Positions 22,957 through 35,271 are shown, counted from the stretch's first letter. The stretch: 64,000 nucleotides of DNA from Macrosoma leucophasiata (GCA_036365455.1 JAWQUS010000007.1:17748001-17812000), one strand, 5' to 3'. The notes: generated by a model not told the origin, from the letters alone. Translations and numbers: made by a program.

Positions 22957-24700
22957 CTAGGTGTTTGCGTGGAATAGTGGCTATGGGACTTTGGGCAGCA
23001 CTTTTGGATATACATTTTGGTTAATTTTGGATCATAAACACTTTTAAGTAACTAAAAAAATCTACTTTGCAGTAATGCTTCTCTGTACATGATATTAGAC
23101 GTATGGCCATCGGGGATACACAGAGGCTGCTAGGATTGCGAAAAATTGCCAATTATGTGTTTAAACCCGCATCCATCCTATGCTGAACCGAACTTTCTAA
23201 AAGGCCATTTTAAACTTCTATGCATATTATTTTTTTATAGAAAATTATTATAAAGTTTTGTAAAGTTTTAGTCAATTAGAGCTTAAACAGAGAATGGAAG
23301 ATAAAAGATAGATCTATGAATAATACAGGCACTCCGTAAGAGCCGGCAGGAGAGATAAATTGGATATTAACGTTGTGCGTTTTTATCCACTAATGCCACC
23401 AACACCACCACCACTTTCACCACTACCACCTCTATCACCGCTACCACTACAATCGCCACCAACGCCATCACCGCCACTATCAAACACCTACGCCACCAAT
23501 GACACCAATTGCAATGCCACCAAAACTACCAATAACACCACGAACGTCACCAACGCCACCCATACCTCCATCGCCACTAAAAACCACCGCCAGCACCACC
23601 AACGCCACCAACAACACCACCAGAGTCACCAATGCCACCAACACCACTAACGCCACCGTCACCACCATCATCATCATAATTACATCCGAAAGACGTCCAT
23701 CCGTCTCCGCTGTACAAAGCCTTTCCCGAAGATGCTCCTAAAAGTGTTGTGCGTCATAAGGAAAGAATATGCCACAGTTGCCACGCTTGGCATGCTGAAT
23801 GGTGAACATAGCGGCGATAGCTTTATGCCGGGACGCTGCTATGCGGTATGCTTAATGTAACAGAGAAAAAACCGGCCAAGTGCGATTCGAACTCGTGCAC
23901 GAAGGCTTCCGTACAAAAAATGGCATAAATATTACGTTTGTTGGAAGGTAACATACAACATAAGACCTCAAAATTCTATAAAAAATTTAAGCCTCTGTTT
24001 GCTACCGTTTTTAATGTCGAGTAAAAATTATAAGAAAAAAAAAACACGTTTATTGGATTTAATTTTGTCGTTATAGCGGTAACAGAAATATATAATTTGT
24101 GAAAATTTTAGTTTTCTAGCTATAACTGTTTATGAGATGCAGCTTGGTGACAGACAGATGGATGGACGGACAGACAGACAGACAGCGGAGGATTAGTAAT
24201 ACGGCCCGTTTTTACCTTTTAGATACGGAACCCTAGAAAAGATAGAAGATAGATACAGAATAGTTTTAAATTATTCGAAAGGTATGATTCTTAAAATTGT
24301 CGTAACTCTTTCATTTCTGCACCGATTGACATGAAACAAACACTAAATGTTAAGTGAAACTTACCACAATACATTCGTGACTGAAACTGCAAATCGATAA
24401 GCTATTTCTGAAATTAACGTGCACAAACACACAGACAAACAGACATTTTTTCGGGATAACAAGTACCCAGTGTTGTGCGCCAAACGTTAAAGTATAATCA
24501 TACCAAGTTTCATCGTAATCGGACCGGTAGATTTTGTGTGATGCTTGAACAAACAGACAGACAAACAGACAGAAAGACAAAAAAAAATCTAATCACATAT
24601 TTGTGTTCGGTATCGATCTAGTAACATCCCCTGGTATTTATTTATTTAATATTTACAATGTACAGAATTTACACTTCTACAGATTTATTATAAGTATAGA
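22957..24700 (-). mobile_element. 1.74 kb non-autonomous Helitron
   Basis: Minus-strand copy: 5' 'tctatacttataataaatc' at 24700, CTAG at 22960-22957. Contains the family's GACA tract (24150-24185), the 'ggccaagtgcgattcgaact' block and the conserved block 23735-23870. A tract of ACC triplets covers about 23395-23690. No transposase or helicase. The frame before the end of the conserved block (KAFPEDAP, then CHAWHAEW and a stop) is also present in the copy at 55240-55325. Confidence 0.75.
23395..23690. repeat. degenerate (ACC)n triplet array inside Helitron
   Basis: Complement of the GGT tract at 18700. Open frames in it (Pro/Thr-rich on plus, Val/Gly-rich on minus) are low-complexity artefacts. 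Confidence 0.75.
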
Positions 24701-24710
24701 TTTGTCTGCA

Positions 24711-24756
24711 AGCTTGTAAACTGACAATGCACAAATGCATTGTCAGTTTACAAGCT
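24711..24756. repeat. perfect 21-bp hairpin with 4-base loop
   Basis: Arms 24711-24731 and 24736-24756 (starting 'agcttgtaaactgacaatgc') are exact reverse complements around CAAA. It lies ten bases past a Helitron end. Confidence 0.85.
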
Positions 24757-25329
24757 ACCTATAGCGAATGACTTATAATAATAATGATTATTCAATAGGT
24801 ATTAATAATAATCAAATTAAAATATTTAAATTAAATTAAATTAAAATTTCACCGATTTTATACATGAAATCTTTTAATTCGTTCATAGAAGAAAAAGAAA
24901 AATCAATTCGTCATAAACGTAGTCATTCACTTCATGACACGCATTTGACCGATTTTTTTATTGTAATAAGTGTAGCACACCCCTACCAATAATTATCTTA
25001 GTCCTGAAATTTTCTTTCGATGACCAGGTTATCTGGAAAGAATTGTTTAATAACAAAACCGCCTAATTGTGTCGTGAAGTGGCAAAGAAGCCTACACGTT
25101 CATACTGATGGTACATGAATACTGTAGGTACCTATTTTATATACATGTACGTAACACCAGAGATTTCAATCTGGTTATGCCTACGCTCTGCAGCTCCATC
25201 ACTAGTCCTATACCAGTAAAGTACCTAAAGTACGTTAATTTAATTTCCCTACCTATATGTATTTGGTGCATAATAAAGAGTTACTTACGTCCTACGCCTT
25301 AAGGAAGATACTTAACGTTATTGACTATT
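24757..25329. other. no gene recognised; SINE scrap
   Basis: AT-rich. Bases 25068-25130 resemble the reversed 3' end of the SINE family ('gaagtggcaaagaagcct'). Confidence 0.35.
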
Positions 25330-25590
25330 ATTGACCATTAAGCCTGCACTAGGCAACGAGCACTTTTACTTTCCATCTAAACTCAGCAGTTAAGCATTTA
25401 CATTTTGTATGTAACATAGACACGATCTAACAATTATTGCAATCGCACTTATGGTCGTAAGCTTTTAGTGATCGAGCACTAACGGCACTAAATTGAACCC
25501 ATAACATAGGTAGGTACCATGTAATCCTTCTGATAGATTTTGTAGATAAAAAATATTGCTTGCGACGTTTTAAATATATGAAAACATATA
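25330..25590 (+). repeat. diverged direct repeat, copy 1
   Basis: Shares long blocks with 26545-26790 in the same order: 'ttgaccattaag', 'gcactaggcaa', 'gcacttttacttt', 'acttatggtcgtaagctttt', 'ccttctgata'. Identity looks like roughly three quarters. No coding frame is preserved in both. Origin unknown: local duplication or a dispersed element. Confidence 0.65.
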
Positions 25591-25812
25591 AAAGTAAGGT
25601 ATTTAGAGTACCTATCATTGAAAATGTCTCGGAATGTACGGAACGAGTCCGAAACGCGCTTTGTCGGTTTGTGATTTGATGGGTCTGTTATTAGTACTAA
25701 GGCGGCACGAAGTTCACCGGGTCTGGTATAAGGTACCTACAATAAAGCAAGAAAACTAAAGATTTATTGTTTCACACTCTCACTCTAAATTATAATTTAG
25801 AATTTAATATAA

Positions 25813-26003
25813 TCCCTACTAATATTATTAATGCGAAAGTAACCTTGTATATCTGTCTGTCTGTTACCTTTTCACGTCCAAACGACTGAACTGATTTTAA
25901 TGAAATTTGGTACAGAGATAGAGCTGACTTTGAGAAAGAACATAGGCTACTTAGTTATTTATAAAACGACATCCACGCGGGCGAAGCCGCGGGCAACAAC
26001 TAG
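25813..26003 (+). mobile_element. complete short Helitron
   Basis: Inserted between A and T. It starts TCCCTACTAATATT and ends with the hairpin 'cgcgggcgaagccgcg' and CTAG (26000-26003). Best-preserved copy of the family also at 11510 and 35272. Confidence 0.8.
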
Positions 26004-26035
26004 TATTTTACAGATAATAAAGGAGACAACACTCT

Positions 26036-26130
26036 GAATACAGTACCCAGCAAGAAATATTGCATATCGAGCTAAGAGAGGAAAGAGACAAACAATCGGC
26101 TAGTTTCGACTTCGTAGAGCGTTATTTTTG
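26036..26130 (-). repeat. dispersed repeat, inverted relative to 34150
   Basis: The 'caatcggctagtttcgactt' block and its flanks match, in reverse complement, the region at about 34150-34232 ('acgaagccgaaactagccga'). Family not identified. Confidence 0.55.
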
Positions 26131-26270
26131 TTGCACAAGTAGATAACTTCTGATAGTGCGGTATTGGTCAAAATACACAAAATTGTCGCCAAAGGTAGTG
26201 TAGTAAAACGTAGTCGCCAAAAGTAGTGAAACTAACTTATCTCTGTCTCTGTCGTCCCATTTTCTCTTTC

Positions 26271-26338
26271 TGTGTATGTATGTATGTATCTTCACGCCGG
26301 GTCCCTAACGGGGTAGGCAGAGAGTGTAGAGCGCCAGA
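26271..26338 (-). mobile_element. LINE 3' tail fragment
   Basis: (TGTA)n followed by 'tcttcacgccgggtcccta', the reversed tail of the LINE at 16465. Only about 70 bases remain; no clear target duplication. Confidence 0.65.
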
Positions 26339-26544
26339 TTAGTGAAACCATAGAAAAAAGGTCTGACCACAGATGCTGTAGGTACTTGACTCAAACTGTT
26401 CTTCGTAGTGATGGCTACATCTTTACTTAATTTTCATAAATGTAGCCATCTACCAGCAAAAATTTTAAACACAGACGAATCTGCGGAACATAACTAGTTG
26501 ATTATTTAATATCAAATCTACGCTATAAAGAATTTAACATTAAT

Positions 26545-26790
26545 GATCGGTTGACCATTAAGCTGCACTAGGCAAGAAGCACTTTTACTTTTCAACTCGG
26601 CAGTAAAACATGAACAATTTGTATGCAACATCGACACGATATGACTTTTATTGCAATCGGACTTATGGTCGTAAGCTTTTAGCGATCGCGCACTTATAGG
26701 TACTAAACTGAATATAACTTGTAACCATTACCATGTAAACCTTCTGATACTGTCGATCAGAATATTGCTTACGAAGTTGTTAAACAAATA
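26545..26790 (+). repeat. diverged direct repeat, copy 2
   Basis: Partner of 25330-25590, about 1.2 kb downstream. A Helitron and a LINE scrap lie between the two, inserted after or during the duplication. Confidence 0.65.
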
Positions 26791-28984
26791 AGTGGCTTAA
26801 TTTGGCTTTAGTTTGAGGCCTGAATAATGTTTGAGTGCCTGTGCTTTTAATTAAGCTCAGGCAGTCAAAGATGTGATTCTTAAGAATTTCGTACCTGAAA
26901 GGAAAACAAACGGAATCCTTACGATAACGTTTTCGCAGGTTTTACGCGAGCTTAACACTTTGTGGCAATTACATTTCGGATTTTTTCCCGTCGACAATAC
27001 TCACAACTTACTCTCTTTCCCAACGTTTCGGTCGCTTTCCAGCTACCGAAGTCCGACGAAGTGAAGAAGTCGGAAGTTTAGTCTACGCGAGAAAATTCGT
27101 AAATATCATTATCACAGCTTTATGACATCAGTCGTCCGTTCGTCTGTCTGTCGCAGCTAATTTGCTTAACGTAAAAAAAATATAAGGAACTTTAACAACT
27201 ACTTAGATACACTTTTGAGGTATAAGTCAGAGTTAACATTATTTTTAAAGTTTTTTAACTTAGCATTAATTGTAAAATACGCGGACATACTGAAAGTTTC
27301 TGGTCATTTATAACAATTATGGAATTCAAAAATGTTTAAAAATTGAAGATGTTAATTTGCGAACATGTTACTGTTTAATTATCGAGATTGATAGGTATTA
27401 GTTTTTTAATTGCGGCATATATAAGTCTCCTCACTTGATACAACACAACACAGAACAGCGTGCAGAGGAGGTCTTGCAACAGAACACTCACTGCTCACTT
27501 TAATATACTACTATAGACAATATTATGTCTTTCCATTTGGGGAAACATAAGCAACGTGTTATTCTTTAAAAATCAAGGAATAACAATGTCAATACCTATA
27601 TCTAAATAACTAACCAATACAAACCAAAAATTAACAACGGTTAAACCAAATTGGAAAGCGAGTTTTTTTCGGAAATCGGATAACTAAATCAAGACAACAT
27701 CTTTCCCATTTTTCTTTATTTTCTAAAGTTCACTCGCATGTGTTATTGCGAAAAATAAAAATAATACACCAACAAATCCAATTCGCAAAACTAAACACGA
27801 ATAGCCAATGAACACTGTGGAAAGTCCAATACAAAATTTTACCCCTAGGGAAGGGGAGGCAGATGTCCAAAAAAAAAAAGATGTACGAATTATTTGTTAG
27901 TTAAGGGTGGTGGGGCAGATTAAAAAAAAATATTGTGTAAACGTTGTTTTTTTTGTATCTCTACATAAAAAAAACACACCAATCCGTTCCTCCGTTTTGA
28001 CGTGAAAGACGGACAAACTAACACACTTTCACACTTATAAAATTATAAATCACAGCTCCTCTCCCGTAGGTGATAGCGTGATAATATGTAGCCTATAATG
28101 TTGCAGCAAAATTTGAAGTACCTTAATCCATGCAGTACTTTTTGAGTTTAGACCGGACATACATACAGACAAACAGACAAACAGACGAAAAATCTAAAAA
28201 CTATATTTTTGATTCGATATCGATTGTAGATTACGTCCCAAGTATTCTTTTAAAACATATTCAATGTACAGTTTTGACTTTGCTACGATTTTATTATATG
28301 TATCTATTTACTTATTAACTACTTCAGTAGTCTACTGGTAGCAGGCCCCGGGGTCTATCAGAGATAACGGTGTATTATCTCATAGTGCATATTAAAGTTT
28401 GGTTAGATGCGGCCGTAGACGTCAATAGACTCACCACCTGTTACATGGGACAAAACCTACAGACGAATCGTGATTGTTTTGTTTTGTATGTATGCTTGCA
28501 ATTGAATGCATGCATTTACTTCTGCCTACCATTTCACAACTATTAAAAACTACTGTTGTAAAACATGTTCGTGATATATTATATATTTTTAATGTAGAGA
28601 AATATGAAAAAAAAAATTAAATAAATAAATTAATGAAATTTCTTGTGACTGTTATTGGTAGAGCTTTGGGCATTGGAAGGGTTAATTACCAAATGGGAAT
28701 AAAATACCGTGTATTTAAATAAACGCATTGGTAAATTATATATTAGTAACTCTACCATGGCTCTACCTGTGGAACTTGTTATTCGATGTTTACATTTGAC
28801 TGTAAAATATTTGCAAATATCCGTTTTTTAATCTCCTATTCCTCTATATGTATAAATTTATACGAATAAAATACATACGCAAATACATAGCTTATATCAA
28901 ATTTACAGTATACGTTGTCATAGATTTACTATACTAATACATTGATGAATTACTATGTGACACACTATACCACAATCAGTAATG
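26791..28984. other. no host gene recognised; Helitron relics; TATA-like site
   Basis: At 27417 'catatataag' is followed about 30 bases later by short AC-rich sequence, a possible TATA promoter, but no gene follows. At about 28130-28305 the sequence resembles a worn 5' part of the large Helitron family on the minus strand ('agacaaacagacaaacagac'; 'ttcaatgtacag'). Bases 27960-28060 resemble another decayed Helitron. The rest is AT-rich. Confidence 0.4.
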
Positions 28985-29440
28985 TGTATCTAATAGAGTA
29001 ATGAAAAGGGTAAACAGGGTGTGATCATTTTTGTGAGATTTTGGAGGGCGCGGGAGGCGTAGGCGGCGGGACGCGTGGTGCGTGGAGGCGGGAGCTTCAC
29101 CAAGGATGCCCACTCCTATACGAGTTGGGTCCGTAGCGAGACGCATCCCGCGGCCTCTACGACGTCGCTCGCGCAGTACTACGCACGTTTTCAGTGACTA
29201 TCATAAACTTGATACAGTGTCATGACACCTAATATGAATCGGCCATTGATTAATCGCTTTAACAGAACAGTACACCAAAGTGATGTTAGTGATGTGCTAT
29301 ATGGAATTAACGAGAAATTAAATGTGCCGGTGTTATTTTAATAACGTAATGTTGTTTTGTTGATTGGAACGGACCAGTGATTTTTGCAGTGTTTTGCGGA
29401 TTTTAAACTATGAAGAGTGCCTGTGTGAAGTTTTGAAATA
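28985..29440 (+). promoter_or_regulatory. CpG-rich host promoter and 5' UTR
   Basis: A GC- and CpG-rich island at about 29045-29185 stands out in very AT-rich surroundings and matches no repeat in the window. An arthropod-type initiator TCAGT is at 29191-29195, which would place transcription start near 29193. No TATA box is visible at the expected distance, usual for CpG-rich insect promoters. About 250 bases of leader lead to the ATG at 29441. The start site is inferred. Confidence 0.5.
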
Positions 29441-29488
29441 ATGCATATTAGAAAAAATAAAACGGCTGAAGAGCCGAAAAGAAGAAAG
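29441..29488 (+). CDS. first coding exon of an unidentified host gene
   Basis: ATG at 29441 opens a 16-codon frame, MHIRKNKTAEEPKRRK, ending exactly before a consensus splice donor AAG|GTAAGT (29486-29494). The intron would therefore be phase 0. A TGA lies in the same frame 15 bases upstream, so this ATG is the likely start. The peptide is strongly basic with a KRRK cluster that could serve as a nuclear-localisation signal. The CpG-rich promoter upstream supports a real gene. The following exon was not found in the window, which implies a first intron longer than 34 kb filled with transposons, or an exon not recognised. Gene identity unknown. Confidence 0.5.
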
Positions 29489-30711
29489 GTAAGTCACGTT
29501 GCTATAGGTATTCAGAAAACATAAAACTTTCATTTTTGTATATTTAACATAAAATAACTAGGTACCTTGATACTACCTACTTGTGATATTGTTTGTGTAC
29601 CCATATAAAACAAACAAAGAGTAGGTATGTAAGCATATGTTATTTATTATTAACCTTTATATCTATACAATAGCAATTTAAAGGAACCTAATTGGGTATA
29701 ATAATATATTATAAATTAATGTAAAGAAAAACAAAACATATATTAATCATTAAAATTAGAAAATCCACTCCCATATTTTTAAATGGTGTAGACCGAGGTA
29801 AATGAAGCAGACACTTACGATTCTTACTTTATCTTTAAAAATTATTGATCATAGCATTCTAATCAGAGACTTTATTGTGTCCGCAAAATGTCAAGAGGCT
29901 ACTTTTCTTCTTGAAAGATTTTTAATTTCTTCTCCTTTCACAGCTATTATTAGCCCACCCCTTGAGAAATAAACATTTACATAAATTATTTATTTTATAT
30001 TATTTAAACGAATAAATAATAAACAAAAACGCGAACGTAAATAACGTCTTCGTATTAGATTCCTTAGTGGCATGCAATAGAGAATAATATTCGTACTTAT
30101 TAGAAAAAAATCTTTCAATATCTGCGTAAATAATGTTTTGGTCTTTAAATAAATGTTAAATCTATGAAATAAGCTATTGCAAGTCCTAATTTGTAACAAT
30201 AAGTTACGTAGGTAGTTTATATTATTATGTGATGTATAGTGCGTAGTACCTGATCATAATATTGGCTATCGAATATCGTATCTTAAAAGGACAGATTTTA
30301 TCTTTTTTTCCCCAAATTTGCGCACGTGGATAAGCATCCAATGTCAGCGGTATGTAAGTAGCTTAATATAGGCGAAATGTTGACCATTTTTATGTAAGTT
30401 ATACCTATCCCATCCCAACTTGTGATCACAACAAATTGTGTGCTAAACAGGAATATTCATCCTCGTTGGTAACACTTCTTTATTTTTAACATCATAGGTA
30501 GGTATATATCCAACTAAATAGTTCAGGAAAAATATCAAATAATATAAAAACTATCAAAGAAATAAATAGTAAGTACCTAATCAAACTGTGTTCGCTGAAT
30601 TTATTTAAATATACCTATATAATTTAGCTGTATTACATCTACACGATATCAAAATATAAACTATGAATAGACTTAAAATCACACAAAATTTGCCCGAGTT
30701 TTTTTTAATGT
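29489..30711. other. presumed intron, no other feature
   Basis: AT-rich sequence after the donor site, with 'taggtacctac'-type runs. The short minus-strand frame at 29990-30199 has no domain and is ignored. Confidence 0.4.
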
Positions 30712-30972
30712 ACCTAATGAAAGTGATGCAGTTCACATTGATGTTAAGTGATTATCGCAGCCTATAGACACCCACACAACGACCAAGGTCAAAATACAGA
30801 TGCGTTACCACTCCTGAGGCCTAAGGTGTTATGCCTCTGTGCCGGGAATTACGAGGCCGTACATTACCACCTGACCGGAACACGATAGTGCTGAACACTA
30901 CCATTTAGCGGCAAGTATATTAGGTAATGCGGTGGTGCCTACGCCCGCGAGCTCCGTTACTGGAGCTCTACT
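30712..30972 (-). mobile_element. SINE-like repeat, nearly complete
   Basis: Reverse copy from the A-rich tail side ('gtgatgcagttcacattgat') to 'gcctacgcccgcgagctccg'. Matches 12066-12333 over its full length. It lies head to head with the next copy. Confidence 0.7.
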
Positions 30973-30984
30973 ACTCTACTAGCT

Positions 30985-31092
30985 GACCTCTGGCCTTAGT
31001 GTGGGTGTCTATAGGCTGCAATCGTCACTTAACATCAACGTGAATTGCATGCTAGTTTGCCACTATCATAACATTAAAAAAAATAAAAAAAA
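30985..31092 (+). mobile_element. SINE-like repeat, 3' part
   Basis: 'gtgtgggtgtctataggctg' through 'tagtttgccactatcataac' to an A-rich tail. With the preceding copy it makes an inverted SINE pair about a dozen bases apart, able to form a long RNA hairpin. Confidence 0.65.
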
Positions 31093-31820
31093 GAATAGGC
31101 ACAGATGAACAAACTTACTTATTTGATTTCAAGGGTCAATTTAAAGATACATTTAGGTATACAAAATAAAATGTAGATGGGTTCCTGCTTCGGAGGCATA
31201 CGTTTTGTCTCTATTTCAGGTAGGTACATAGACATGTAACAGACGCATGGATTGGCTAAATATTACCATTTACCGATAGGTAATATAGTGAAGGCTCAAG
31301 TACCTACTTGAACTCTTCTATTGAAGATGTATCAGGATCGAATTCAGAGGGAAGGCTTGCCTTCCTTTCCAAAAAAATCGTCTCAATCCAGCCCTACTAT
31401 GACTAATCCTATAGAGTAGGTAAGCTGCCCCCTCCGCCCTTATGAAAAATCTGTGGCAAGCCCTCTTCCAAAATTAAATTTTTGGATCTAACACCAACGG
31501 ACAAAAGAAGACATCAGCGATAACAATCTAATAATAAACAGCATAAATCAAGAAGGCACCATTAATTTCTTTTTATTTTGCATGTTATTAATAAACTAAT
31601 TGACAGGTACTTTATTATATTTTATCTTAATAGATAATTACATTTAAAAAATATATGTTAAGAACTCGTTTTACAACAGTTGTTTTTATGATATGTAAAA
31701 AAGTAGTTGTATCATTCAAATGGCGAGCTCGAGAGCACAGATTTACCAACAATATACCTAAATATCGGAGGTACTAAATAAGTAAAACAGAAATCTTCAT
31801 AATTTTGTCTTATTTATTCA
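31093..31820. other. no gene recognised
   Basis: AT-rich presumed intron sequence. Confidence 0.4.
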
Positions 31821-31985
31821 CTAGCTGATCCGACGAACTTCGTATCGACAACGTTTTTTTAAATGTTTGTTATTTTTTGAAATATTTTTTCATACAAACC
31901 AATTTCTAACGAAAACGAACAAACAAATCAAAATTTATCCAATTTGTTACAGTCGTTTTCGGTAATTCATTTTTTTTCTTTGAAT
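31821..31985 (-). mobile_element. Helitron 3' end, decayed body
   Basis: CTAG at 31821-31824 followed by 'ctgatccgacgaacttcgta', the reverse of the Helitron end at 40717. The body resembles 62750-62920 and has no clear 5' TC. Confidence 0.5.
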
Positions 31986-32032
31986 GGTATTTGTATGCCA
32001 CTGAATTATATTACTTCTCTTTTTATTGTAAA

Positions 32033-32237
32033 CTAGCGGCGCGTCCCGGCTTCGCGTGGGTGCAATGTAATCTACCCTCTCCTATTCATCTTAGCGTGAT
32101 GTTACATAGCCTAAAGCCTTTCTCGATAAATGGGCTATCAAACACTGAAAGAATTTTTCAAATCGTACCAGTAGTATCTGAGATTAGCGTGTTTAAGCAA
32201 ACAAACAAACTCTTCAACTTTATAATATTAAGTATAG
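32033..32237 (-). mobile_element. short non-autonomous Helitron
   Basis: CTAG at 32033-32036 with the GC-rich end 'cggcgcgtcccggcttcgcg', and a 5' side reading 'ctatacttaatattataaag' on the minus strand; the canonical leading TC is not preserved. Related to the intact copy at 54503-54687. Confidence 0.6.
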
Positions 32238-33419
32238 TTAATACTCGTAAATAACCTATGATCATTTAATTTATGAAAAAAAAACCAACTACATTTCGAA
32301 TCCCAAGAGTAGCCTGACCCTTTTCTGGTGATATTCATGGGTTAATATAATATTTTTTATCAATGTCAACCCAATCCGTTCACATAATTTTACGAAAAAT
32401 AATTAAAAAAATCATCTCATCTATTATTATCTCATTTATATAATTATAACGTAATTTCAAAATCAATGTTTGACTATTTCTGCCAGAAATGAACTGTTTT
32501 TATTCCTTATCTATCTCATATTATTAGATTTTAAAAACTTTTTTTATATTGGTGGTAGAGTTTTAGTAGAGAAGCTAAAAATATTAAAAATATTAAACAC
32601 CACTATGATCTTTATTTTATGTCCTAATTCTAATTGCATGTAACATTTGTTTTTTTTTTTTATTTTCATCTTTGCTTACGAAAGGGAACATAATTTATTT
32701 AGATGTAGAGACTAGAGACTACAATGGCAAAATGTTTTTTTCTTATTAACTAGGTACTGTGAGAAGTTTGGTAGATCGTTGTTTTACGGAAAAACGTAAA
32801 CTAAGTAGGTACGTAGAAATAAATTTACATGAAAAAACATTTCTAGGTAATTTTACAACTTATATATCCGTATCCGTAGATAGGCTAGGCTATACAATAA
32901 GTATAAACTTATTGTCGTATTTTTGTATTTAATAACTTTATGAAGTCTTGCTCTGAACCTCTAACGGAAAAACATATTTTATGGTGTACTTAAGAAAAGA
33001 ACAGCAGTTTATATCAAAATTTGACCTCGACCCCCGGACTTGTGGGTGTGTGGGTGTGTGGAACTACAACGCCAAACGGACCCATGCGCCCGAGTCCAAA
33101 ACTTGGTAAACGTAATTTTTGATATTTCTGGACCCAAAAACCCTGAATCATGATCAATTAAGGATACAAGTGTAACAATAAAGTAATTTGAAAAAAAAAA
33201 AATACACGTGTATTCGATATTGCAATATGTATATACTTATTTAGAAAATTGAAAATTGAATTTGAGATTTTCTAGTGTATTTAATTTAGATTTCGTAGTA
33301 CCTACTACGGTCACTAGCAGCTTATTTGCTTCAAGACTGGGCTAATGAACGATCGACTTAGGTTCACCGAGTGGGACTTAGAAACCACAGAATAGATAAA
33401 TAAGGATATTCCGTGTTAG
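32238..33419. other. no gene recognised
   Basis: AT-rich presumed intron. Nothing beyond short homopolymer runs. Confidence 0.4.
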
Positions 33420-33662
33420 AAACCGATCAAGTGCGAGTCGGACTCGGGCACGTTTTTATTGCGGCACAGAAATACCTACATCACCTGTGAAAAATTCAAT
33501 TTCTGTAACGGTTCATGAGATACAGCCTGGTAATAGAGAGACAGAGAAGCAAATAGACGGATAGACAAACAAACAAACAAACAAATAGACAGACAGCAGA
33601 GCCTTTGTAATAGGATCCCGTTTTTGCCCTTTGGATATGGAGTCCCAAAAAAGCTAGCGAAT
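33420..33662 (-). mobile_element. dispersed repeat related to the Helitron interior
   Basis: 'caagtgcgagtcggactcgg' at the left, GACA/CAAA tract at 33560-33597 and 'taataggatcccgtttttgc' at the right match the order of blocks inside the 1.7-2.1 kb Helitrons (for example 55397-55795). Either a free-standing element that also sits inside the Helitrons or a relic of one. Confidence 0.55.
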
Positions 33663-34149
33663 CATATAAAGTGTTCAACGTAGGTTAAACACAACAATGC
33701 ATTTAGCATTAGCATTTCTTGCTTATAACAATATCATAATATTAAGTGATGTATACATACTCGTATATATCGCCACGGGGAATCTTACCCGAAATAATGA
33801 GTCAATAAAACGATCGCAACAAATTACTAGTGAAATATTACTGAACATTCATATGCTATTGGTGGCACCTGGTGACCTACTACATTTACAAGTGTTTTAT
33901 ATAATATAATTATATATATATATAATTTCAAACGAAAAAAGGATGAGTAGGAAAGAACAATCTAAGTAACTTTCAGAAGACACTTCTGATTTTTTTCTCT
34001 CAAAAACACTTGTCTTATGATCAAATCACCTTACAGTATCTAGCAAGAAATAAAACACATTGACTTTAGGAAGGATACTCGGCTTCTTTGGTTGACGTTT
34101 GTCAACCATTTTGGTTAAGATTTTTCCAATACAGTGTTTACGTAGGCAG
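33663..34149. other. no gene recognised
   Basis: AT-rich with a (TA)n run near 33910-33926. Confidence 0.4.
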
Positions 34150-34232
34150 TGTGCAGCAGAGATAGTGCTCTACGAAGCCGAAACTAGCCGATTGTGATGT
34201 GTAATATCTCTTGATGAGCACTGTACCTAAGT
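34150..34232 (+). repeat. dispersed repeat, partner of 26036
   Basis: Block 'acgaagccgaaactagccga' and flanks, reverse complement of 26036-26130. Confidence 0.5.
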
Positions 34233-34549
34233 ACAAAATATACAATAGGTGACCCTAGAAAAAAATACCATAAATCAGCTGGGCTACTACCCTTTCTGGG
34301 TAAAGCAACTAGCAATGCTGACATGTAGTAGATTACATTAGTTACCTGTTATTCAATGAAACCCATTTGAAGGCCTTGTTTCTTCTATTTTACTGAACAT
34401 GTTGAACATAAATCTTGCACAAATAATAATATTAAATGTTTGACATATTCGAAAACCTTCCTTAGCTGTAGAAATAACAAATATTTAATTCACTTTATCT
34501 TTTTTTTTAACAAATTCCCTAAGTACATTAATCGAAATACAAGCTTGTA

Positions 34550-34729
34550 CCAAATAGGTCAAGTTCTGTCTGACGGTGCGGTCAAAGTCTTAGAAATCGG
34601 CGTGCATGTATGAAGAGAATGATGAAGGTAGACGAGGCACGAGAGGTATGTCAGGACCGGGATACCTGGCACTCTACGCTCTCTGCCTACCCCGTTAGGG
34701 ACCTGGCGTGAAGATATATACATACATAC
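34550..34729 (+). mobile_element. LINE 3' tail with 13-bp TSD
   Basis: Starts 'ccaaataggtcaagttctgt' and ends 'gaagatatatacatacatac'. It equals the last 180 bases of the LINE at 16465. The flanking repeat 'atacaagcttgta' (34537-34549, 34730-34742) is exact, so this is a recent, severely 5'-truncated insertion. Confidence 0.85.
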
Positions 34730-34897
34730 ATACAAGCTTGTAGGTTTATATGGTACTTATGTAGGTATAGCCATTAGATCGGCTCGATCCAGTGATTGTG
34801 GCTCTCCATGTTGCGAATTATATCATCAAAACTATATGTAAAAATTTTTGTAACGCTATATGGATATGGACTTTCGCAAATTCATCAACTTTTTTTA

Positions 34898-35127
34898 TAT
34901 AATGAAAGTGATGACTGCAGCCTATAGACACTAAGACAAAGACCAGAGGTCAAAATGCAGATGCGTTGCCACCCCTGAGACCTTAGTAATTATGTCTCTG
35001 TGATAGTTATTACGGGGCCATACAATACCATCTAACCGAAATACAATAGTGCTGAACACTACCATTTAGATTAGGTAACGCGGTGGTACCTACGCCCACG
35101 AGCTCCTACACTGGAACTCTACCACCA
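34898..35127 (-). mobile_element. SINE-like repeat
   Basis: Reverse copy from 'gtgatgactgcagcctatag' to 'ctggaactctaccaccagta'. Same family as 12066; the 5' end is complete here. Confidence 0.7.
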
Positions 35128-35271
35128 GTACAGTTCTGGTCATTGAGCGGTTGTAAAAGCTCATTATGTAAATATTTATAGTACCAGAGAACACCACACA
35201 ATCAGAGTCGTCCCTTACGTGTTGTAATGCTGCAAAGGTAATAGAAGAAGTCTAACAATAACTCGTAGAAA

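Noticed and set aside
27417..27540. TATA promoter with a 14-codon frame (ATG at about 27523)
   Set aside because: TATA-like strings are frequent in this AT-rich DNA and no splice donor or longer frame follows.
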